In this document: positions 12,816 through 20,632 of the stretch, in pieces
Layout: each line of letters starts with the position of its first letter
Numbering within the stretch: position 1 is the first letter of the stretch
Origin: Oxytricha trifallax
Lineage: Eukaryota; Ciliophora; Spirotrichea; Sporadotrichida; Oxytrichidae
DNA: 64,000 nt
Direction of reading: 5' to 3'
Assembly (NCBI GenBank): GCA_000711775.1
Contig: ARYC01001903.1
Location: 1-64,000, forward strand
The notes under the pieces: model-generated
What the model saw: only the letters and a program-made list of their open reading frames with translations
Database searches by the model: none
Told to the model about the DNA's origin: nothing
Made by a program: the position numbers and the translations under genes

Positions 12816-13545
12816 TCCATTTATTATTGTGTCTGTCATAGATCAAGTATTATTTAGACAAAACTCAACACCCTATATGCTTTTTAGAGCTTAATTGTTG
12901 AATTAAATATTCCTTTTTTGAGCTTTGGTTGTTTCACCTTCAGATGTGCATAACCCATGCCTCGTACATGTCTTTAGTCCCCATTTATAATAATATATGA
13001 CTCCATTCTCTTTGACTTCTTGAAACTATTAACTTCCGGACTTGTCTTAGTACCCAATAAAAGATTATAGCTAACCAAAGAATGTCTCAGATATCATACC
13101 ACCTTCTTGCTCTACCTTCTATGCCTGTGATTTCGTGGGTGATAATTAAGACATGGTTCTTCTCAAATCATGAGAACTTTATGATAGGTCCTACATTTCA
13201 ACATCTTTGGGTTCAGATCCCTCAATGGCGCTTGTGTTTAGCATTGCAAAAAAATATATCTAATTTTTAGTGAATATCCTTCTAATCACCAATCTCAACT
13301 GAGTTTCCATAGTCATTATTCGATAAAAATAAAATAAAATTTCTTGAAGCTTTGATTCTCTTCTCTAACTGTAAGTCCACTCCTGAATAAATAAAAGGGT
13401 ATTAGCTTTATTATTGCAGTTCCTCTACATCTTGGTGTTTCATGATAATTTAAGGATAAATTAAGCAAATATTTACAATATAAACTCTACTCAATAGCTT
13501 TTGCAATTTCAGCATCCTCATTTGATATAACATTAACCCTTAATT
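12816..13545 (-). CDS. Scrambled USP25/28-type deubiquitinase, inverted even segments
   Basis: Eight minus-strand segments that slot between the plus-strand ones: 13545-13482, 13422-13337, 13316-13273, 13244-13007, 12978-12954, 12947-12921, 12892-12863 and 12846-12816 (pointers included). Each end repeats, inverted, the end of a plus-strand segment. Joined protein reads, for example, KAIEQSL|QQNQ, RIKASRN|LIKEMKK, VDD|YGNSVEIGDQ|KDIGEF, EML|NTSAIEG, FQEVKE|TFAEIMM, GTK|DMYEAW|ENMYHD, TSE|GETTKA|EKSDW, EALK|SIQGVE|SFDPLG and YD|RHNNKW|RKFND. The last of these rebuilds the block after the His box. The segments fall in coordinate while the plus segments rise, so the locus is a nested inverted odd-even array. 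The smallest segment is 25 bp. Confidence 0.9.
13482..13495 (-). other. Inverted pointer pair 1 (14 bp), with 9456-9469
   Basis: ATTGAGTAGAGTTT ends the minus-strand segment coding for NEDAEIAKAIEQSL. It also opens the plus-strand segment coding for IEQSLQQNQG. The frame is the same on both sides. This is one of the two longest of the 15 inverted pointers, so a chance match is unlikely. Confidence 0.9.
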
Positions 13546-13926
13546 TAATTCAAATAAATTAACTTTGAATTATAGATTTGACAAAATAGCTTGAAATTCT
13601 ATTTTTATCATTACTTATTTTTATATAAAATTAATTAATTCAAAAGATTTTAATTGTTTAAGAAAGATTTTTGGGTATTCTACAAAACATAGTTATAACT
13701 TGAATTTAAATTCTTTAAGATTCATATCAGCATAAATCAGTGAAAATTGTTAAATAACTTGTGTTCTGAGAAAACGATACTTAAAATTACATAAATTTAA
13801 TTAGAAATTGTAAATACATGATATATATAATTTTAATGTATTTTACTCCCATATAATAAAAACTAAATGAAATTAATTTATTAATATATATAATTACCAT
13901 TCAGAAATATTGTTGTATTTACTTAC

Positions 13927-14071
13927 TAAACCTTAATTAGCTTCCTGCTGTGACTACAATTAAATGCTCTCTGCAATGGCTTTCTTAGTCTGTTCATCGA
14001 CACTAAACACGTTTATTAATGATAAAATGAATAAAATTACTCATTTCCACCACTGCTTCCTCCATTAAAAT
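13927..14071 (-). CDS. USP gene, upstream segment with first ubiquitin-interacting motif
   Basis: Exons 14071-14041 and 14002-~13927 are separated by a 38-bp GT-AG intron (14040-14003). They encode GGSSGG and then VDEQTKKAIAESIQLQSQQ, a ubiquitin-interacting motif (acidic start, central Ala..Ser). The second motif lies at 13545-13482. USP25/28 enzymes also carry such motifs before the catalytic domain. The junction to 13545 shares AATTAAGG (13938-13931 and 13545-13538), but that join is one base out of frame, so the true boundary is unsettled. Confidence 0.65.
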
Positions 14072-14674
14072 CTAAAAAAATAAATAATATAAAATACATG
14101 TTGATTACTATTCAGAATTTGTTGGCTTAAAATATTAAACAATGAAGATCATATTAAATATTAAATACTTATTCTCAAAATGAATATAGTTTTGATATAA
14201 TATTTTGGAAGATATAAAAATTAAAATATATATAATTTATACAAATTTAAGGCAAATGACAGTTGTTCAATTTTTATAAATTGGCTCATCTTTGTGATTA
14301 TAAAATTAAGTCTAATATTTGTCTTATTATTTTTCTCAAACTTTAATAGGGCCAAGTAAGTCAATTGTTGATATTCTAAACTTAGTTTCTAATTAAAATT
14401 TTAATTTATTAGTTTATTTATGAAGTGTAAATATGACTCTATTAACAGGAATTAGTTAATTATTTAAACTATCTAATAAATGATTAAAGCAAAGATTCAA
14501 ATATAGCAAAAATCTACTGCCTTTATTATTTATAGTTTATTTAATCTCCATTTTTTAAATTAGTTTACGAAATAATTTAACAAAAAAATTTTATAATTTA
14601 AATCTAAGTTTGGAGGTTTAAATTAGGATTACATTTATATTATAAATATTAAAAGAGCATAGCGAATATATAAT

Positions 14675-14832
14675 TTAATTTAAAATAGGATTGTTGAAGA
14701 TATACTCGATGGCTCTTTCAACATGCCAATTACTTTTAGATAAAGCCTCTCTTGCCTGATTTTATGTGCACTGTACAATGCTGACTACCTCTTCGACTCT
14801 TAAGTTTTGCTCCTTTGTATTAGGGAAACCGC
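14675..14832 (-). CDS. USP gene, likely N-terminal UBA-like segment
   Basis: The minus-strand frame reads GGFPNTKEQNLRVEEVVSI and then QNQAREALSKSNWHVERAIE, which is a UBA-type helix bundle. USP25 and USP28 begin with a UBA-like domain followed by ubiquitin-interacting motifs, so this fits as the N-terminal part of the scrambled gene. An AG acceptor precedes it near 14833. The start codon and the link to 14071 were not resolved; the 14072-14670 stretch between is AT-rich with nothing else visible. Confidence 0.6.
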
Positions 14833-15521
14833 CTATTAAGTTTATATGAGAATTAGAAATTATAAGGTATTCATATAATGTTTATACAATTTTATGGAAT
14901 AAATGTTTGCATATATTTTAGATTTTTTTGACTTTATAAATAAATTCTATAATGCTTTATTTCAAAGTTACCTTAATAAATAGAGAAATAAATTTGTATT
15001 ATTTTTTGGGTAAAAAATAATAAAGTATCATTAATTTTAGGCTAATTTACTTTTTCTTGAAAAAGTAAATGTGAGTTCAGAAACTACTATCAATAATTAA
15101 TAATTAAACAAACAAATATAATAAATAACATAATTTTAATGATTAAGTGTAAAATTTGAATGTATAGGGAAAGATTCTTAAGTAGCATAAACTTACTGCT
15201 CATTTTTATCTTTTATTTTATGTAATTATTCTTACTTCAATATATTTATTTTATATCTTTTAATTTCTTTAAACATACTAATTCTCATATCATGAATTAT
15301 AATCCAATATATTTAAATTCGATTCTTTAATTCATAGAAGTTTTTAATATGTACAAATATTAAGAATAAATAGTGATAAAAAATATTATATAGTATAGTA
15401 TACATTAATTTATAAGATTTGTAGTAATTATTTCATAATAAGTTAATAACTATAATAATAATTAGCTTATATTTTAAGGTAATAAGGTTGTTAATAAAGT
15501 ATTAGCATAGAAAAGATAAAA
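14833..15521. other. AT-rich intergenic DNA
   Basis: Very AT-rich, with no convincing coding segment apart from a possible first exon of the USP gene that I could not place. Confidence 0.5.
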
Positions 15522-18148
15522 ATGAAAAAGAATAAGACTTAAAATAAATCTAAGACTTCTAAATAAGGCAACAAAGACTTGGTAGGATCGAGTAAAAATT
15601 ATATAAATTTTACTAATTAAAATATGTATTAATTTAAATACATATGAACCATAAAAGTAATATCAACTTATGGAAAGTTATATGTGAAATTTGAGTGATT
15701 ATATATAATGAGTAAATAGGATTTGAAAACTAAGAAAGTAAATAAAAATATGAATTCAGCCTCAACAAAATCTAGCGATACAGATTCTCAATTAAGAAAA
15801 AAGGAGAGCAATTAAAGTGATGCATAGATTTAACCAAATCAATAACTTTTGTTAAACAATGTCCCCGAAATCACACTTGAATGGAACGATTTAAATCTCA
15901 CAGTTGATCCAGACCACAGTTTAATATCTGAGTACCTAGACATTCCACTCCTAAGAAACTTAAAATCATAGTCAAAACATGTTCAGATCCTGAAAGATGT
16001 TTCAGGTATTGCTAAATCAGGGGAGTTAGTAGCTGTTATAGGGCCTAGTGGAAGTGGAAAGTCCTCTTTGCTAAACTTGATAGCAAAACGTTACTCTCAT
16101 CATCATTTGCAGTATAGAATTAAAGGATCGATTAAGCTTAATTAAGAGCAGCTTACACATAAGTAATTCATGCGAGTGGGGAGTTTCATTGAATAAGATG
16201 ATGTTATATTTGAAACAAACACACCGAAGGAAGTATTCAGATATGCTGCTAGATTTAGAACAGACTTAAGTGATAGTGAGATAGAAGAATGTTATTAATG
16301 AGTTTAATCTTTTTTAAGAGCGTGTTGAAATTTTGATTCACAGATTAGGACTACATGATTGTCAGGATAGAATGGTAGGCGGAGTGTTTCTACCTTAGAT
16401 CTCAGGTGGAGAACGTAAACGAACTTCAATTGGGACTGAGCTGATGACAAACCCTAAAATTTTAATTCTTGACGAACCGACAAGTGGCCTAGACTCCAGT
16501 AACGCTATGAAAATAATTAAACTATTGAAAAGAGAAGCTGTGTTGAGAGGAGCTATTGTAATATGTTCAATACATTAACCATCCTCCGAGCTCTTTCATT
16601 TATTTGACAAGACTATCTGCTTAAGCGAAGGTTAAGTTATTTATGATGGAGAGACAAAGAATATTGGCTCATATTTTGTTAATAAGTTTGGAGTACAAAT
16701 TAAGAAATATACCAATCCTGCAGACTTCTTAATCAAAATATCTCATGACCCTAAATTAGCCAGCAAGAATCATATTTATTTAATTTTATAATTCTAAATA
16801 AGTGAATTTAAACCAGATCATTTTTAAATCTTAATATTCTATAATTGAATCTTAGCATCGATAAATTAGTAAAAGAAGCGAAAAACGAATTCAGCAAATA
16901 GTAAAAATTCATCACAAAATAAAAGCATAATAATTAAAAAGATCAATTATAAACTGCCTTAAATGTTATCTCTGTAGAAAGACACTCTTCTATTCTCAAA
17001 TAATGTAAAACTATGCTTATAAGATATGCAAATGGCTATTATAAAGTTCCACTGGGTATGTTTGCCATCTTTGGCACTTCAATTATGATGGTTGCATTTG
17101 TTGGCAGTATTTATAAAAATGTCGGAGAATTAGATGTTGACCAAGATATTTCAATTTTGAAGAGAAAGTTCTAAGAATGGCTTGGCCTCTCATTTTTCTA
17201 TATTACTTATTATAAACTTAAATGCATGGGTTGGTTTTCTATAAAAATCTAGTGGAATAACTCAAAGAATTAATTCATTATTGATTTTATTTTTCTTGGG
17301 CAATGATGTGTTCTCGATATGTTTGATGTCTCAGGTGATTTAAATACCAGCTAGAAATCCACTATTCAGAAAAGAAAAGCTTTCAGGTATGATTAGTGTG
17401 ACACCTTACTATTATGTTACATGGTTCTGCCAATCTGTATTCATTTTATTCTATCCTTTGATATTAAAAATATTTATAAAGCATCTATTCCTTCATATTT
17501 TAATAGAAATAAATATCTCTAATATTTTAACAATACAGTCATTCTATACTTAAATTATACTTTAAAATGGTTTTTAAATGCATTCAATTTTAATTAGGGA
17601 TGTTTCTGTTTATGGGCTGTAAAGACTAATCATTCTACAACTATATGACTTTCGTTGTAAATTCACTTCTCCTAGGACTATGCGGCTCTAATCTGGGCTT
17701 TATGTGGGGCACTTTCTTCAACAATGACAACCTTGCAACGACCTCAGCAATTGTATTCGTTATGATTGCTTCTCTTGGAGCTGGAAAATTTGTTAATCTG
17801 GGCAGCAAAAGCTATGGGGTTAAGATAATCTCACAATTGTCTCCTATCAGGTATGCTGTGGAAAGTAGTAATTTATAATTTTAATTAATACTATAAAATT
17901 AGCTCATTTTGTTTTTTTTCAGGAATATAGTGCCTTAATTTAATCCAAATATACGGCTCATAATTAATTGTTAAAAAAGTCACTTCCGCAGACTTACATC
18001 TGAACAAGAAGAATATGGCCCCTTCCTCTTAAATTTGTTTGGTTTCAAACTGGGTGACTACGCTTGCCAGAAAGCCTTGCTAATTTTTGCATTGGTATTT
18101 TTCCTTATCGGATGGATTAACTTAAAGTATCAAGCCAGAAAATTGTGA
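15522..18148 (+). CDS. ABCG-type half-transporter
   Basis: Membrane ATP-driven exporter of the ABCG (White/PDR half-size) type: nucleotide-binding domain first, membrane domain second. Start ATG 15522, stop TGA 18146-18148. Visible motifs are Walker [12 protein letters not shown]-loop SFIEQDDV, signature [12 protein letters not shown] and Walker [15 protein letters not shown], then [15 protein letters not shown] and the [11 protein letters not shown] segment typical of ABCG. The membrane half includes [21 protein letters not shown] and a final [20 protein letters not shown] helix. IESs are 15597-15716, 16772-16851 and 17200-17296; a 28-bp GT-AG intron lies at 16291-16318. At least two more interruptions (about 17460-17600 and 17875-18010) remain unresolved. 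Substrate cannot be told from sequence. Confidence 0.88.
15597..15716. other. IES in ABCG gene, pointer GAGTAAA
   Basis: 120 bp between GAGTAAA copies (15590-15596 and 15710-15716). Excision joins MKKNKTQNKSK...LVGSS to KQDLKTKK in frame. This places the start at 15522 rather than at the internal ATG 15708. Confidence 0.75.
16772..16851. other. IES in ABCG gene, pointer GAATC
   Basis: 80 bp between GAATC copies (16767-16771 and 16847-16851). Excision joins KLASKN to [11 protein letters not shown] in frame. Confidence 0.8.
17200..17296. other. IES in ABCG gene, pointer ATTTTTCT
   Basis: 97 bp between ATTTTTCT copies (17192-17199 and 17289-17296). Excision joins EWLGLSFF to [11 protein letters not shown] in frame, inside the first membrane helices. 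Confidence 0.8.
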
Positions 18149-18466
18149 ATTATCAAAAATAATATTGCATATTCTGAATGGAATACTTTTGATACTTAAT
18201 TAGAAAAAAAGCTTATCTAATTTCATAAATCAAATTAAAATTATTATCTTAAATTACTAAATATAAATAATAAAATAATTACTATACGGAGAATTTTATA
18301 AATAACTTATATTAATATTCAAGATAAATATCAAGAAAAATATAAACATATTCTTATTATTTTTCCATTTTAATATTATTGATTGAGAAAAATTGGTTGC
18401 AAGAAAAGAATAAACGAAATTTAAATAAATTATTTTTAAAAATTGATAATATTTTATAAAGTCAAA

Positions 18467-19812
18467 ATGTAAAATTAAAGCAACTCAAACTCGAGATATC
18501 AAAATCAACCCTCATAACCACCCCAATCATCTCTAAATTATCAAGCTCCCTCTTTTCAAAATCAACCCTAATTTAACTTCAACTAACAACCTCACTTTTC
18601 AAACAATTAGGCTCCTGGTCATAGTAATCTCATGACTTCTTCTAGTTATGGAATTCAACAACAACAATATCAATAGTAGAACATGCAAAATTTCAACTTG
18701 AATGCTAATTCAGCTATGAGTAATTCAAACTTAAATTCTGTTAATCTTTATCATAACTATTACACCTATATTTCTCATTGTCAATTTAATTGTAGTAGTT
18801 TTCAAGTTTAGTAAAAGTAAGAAAAAGCGCAGATTTTCTGAGGCCAGAAGTACCTGGCACTAGACTGTTGACAAAGAACGCTAAAACTTGAAAAAGCTTA
18901 GAATCGATGAAATCCCCCAGGGAGACCCCAACTCCCCCTTCCCCGGCATTTAGCAACCTGCTATGATCCAAAACCCTTTGTGCCTCCCTCACTATGGATT
19001 GCCAGCTTTCATGTTTGAGGACAAAAACCAAGAACAGTTTGGATTGAGAGCTACTCAATCTCATGGAAATGCTTACAACAACTAGTTGAGTTTCCAGTCT
19101 AGCAATCAATAGCAGCAATAACAGTTTGATTCAGACTATCACTCAACTCAAGCTCATTTTAAAAATGATAAGACAAAATATAAATTTAAAATTAATCTCA
19201 CAGTCCTTTGTCAGCTTGCATTTCTGATCAATAGTCACAAATATCTCCCGCTCAACAACAATATTTTAATAAATAAATTTCATCTACCCCTCAAAATAAT
19301 GGGCGCGATATTAATTATAAATTTCACTTCTTTTTAATTAAATTTGAATTTTATTCTATGAAAAAAGAAATTTAATTAGCATTTAAATTATGTAAAAAAC
19401 TTAGCCCACAAATAATCAGTAATTAACCAATAATTACAGCAACTAGCAGCCAAGTTTCCACACCCAGAACACTCACAACACCCCTAGTTAGTTCAATACT
19501 AACTCACAGCTCAGTGTATTTGACTAAAATGCCAACAATTATCTGATTCATGAATAAATCGGTTATCACAACTATCACTTGAAGCAAGTATAACATTTAT
19601 CAATTTAAATGTATTGCAGCTTATGTAATAGTTTTCCTTGCATAAATTATAAGAGAAGAGAACATTGCAATGAGAAGCAAAATGAGAGAAGTTGACTAGT
19701 TGAGACAGTTGGAGTTGCAGGAACAGCAGAGACTTCAATGTGAGTAGGAAAGAGAGATGGTTGAGCAGAAATATCAACCTGTCAACTAGATGCTCAAGAG
19801 AATCTAATTCAA
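18467..19812 (+). CDS. Gln/Asn-rich protein, function unknown
   Basis: From ATG 18467 the frame gives a Gln/Asn/Ser-rich leader (NSNSRYQNQPSQPPQ). An intron follows with donor GTTAATC near 18740 and acceptor TTTCAAG near 18811. After it come a basic block (KSKKKRRFSEARSTW), a proline stretch (GDPNSPFPG) and LPHYGLPAFMFEDKN. Further Gln-rich pieces lie at 19195-19310 and 19390-19590, and a coiled-coil piece (MREVDQLRQLELQEQQRLQ) at 19680-19800. At least two IESs or introns separate these pieces and were not fully resolved. The exact 3' end is uncertain. Such leaders are common in ciliate regulatory proteins; no domain is recognised. Confidence 0.5.
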
Positions 19813-19899
19813 CAATTGATCAAAAATATATGCTCATCAGAAGTTTGTATTGTTGATCAATATGAGAGAAATTATATAAAAATTGTTTGAAAGTTAATT

Positions 19900-20632
19900 A
19901 TTTGGAGTTATTGAATAGTAAAATGTAATAAAAAGGAGAGTTAATATTTGCCAAATATCACAATAAGACCGATTTTATGAATTTAGAATAAATAAAGCAT
20001 ATCTCTAATATTATTATCATTTACTGCAATTTCTCATTAAATGAGATATGGAAACTAAGTTAAAAAAGGTATTTTAATTTCCAATCAATGTTTCCAATTT
20101 TATTAATGATATTCGTGGATTTAAACTGAAACTCATTACATTAAAATCAAACCAAATTTTCAATTAAAATACTGTTTTACTATAATGATATGTAAACTAA
20201 ATATTTGAGATATTTAAAGTATGTATATTATTGTTTTTTAATTTCTTAAGTAAAACTTTTCTGCTTCTTAATCACCAACTATTATATTCCAACTAAAATA
20301 AATAAAAAATGTATATGAAATAATCTTAATTAGATTAATTGTTTGCGTTTTGAGTTTTAATCATGATTATATCACTTACTTTATTTCTAAAGTATTTGAT
20401 AAAATCATGTTTGAAACTCTTATCTGTACTTAATTCATAAAAACTTTATAAAATTAGTTTTAGTCTCATTAAAATAAGTCATAAAATTATACATTGAATT
20501 TGTCTTTTCTTTAAATTATGTAAATTAAGTAATATTTATCAAATAATATTGTTATAAGTTAGCTTAATTTTAAAATCACTACATTTAATGAAACTGGAAC
20601 TATTATATTCTGAAAAACTCGTCTCTTTTGTT
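19900..20632. other. AT-rich intergenic DNA
   Basis: No coding frame, repeat or RNA gene could be supported here. Confidence 0.5.

Noticed and set aside
12850-13444. A separate minus-strand gene starting at ATG 13444.
   Set aside because: It looked like a short gene with a T-run frameshift. Its pieces are instead the even segments of the USP gene.
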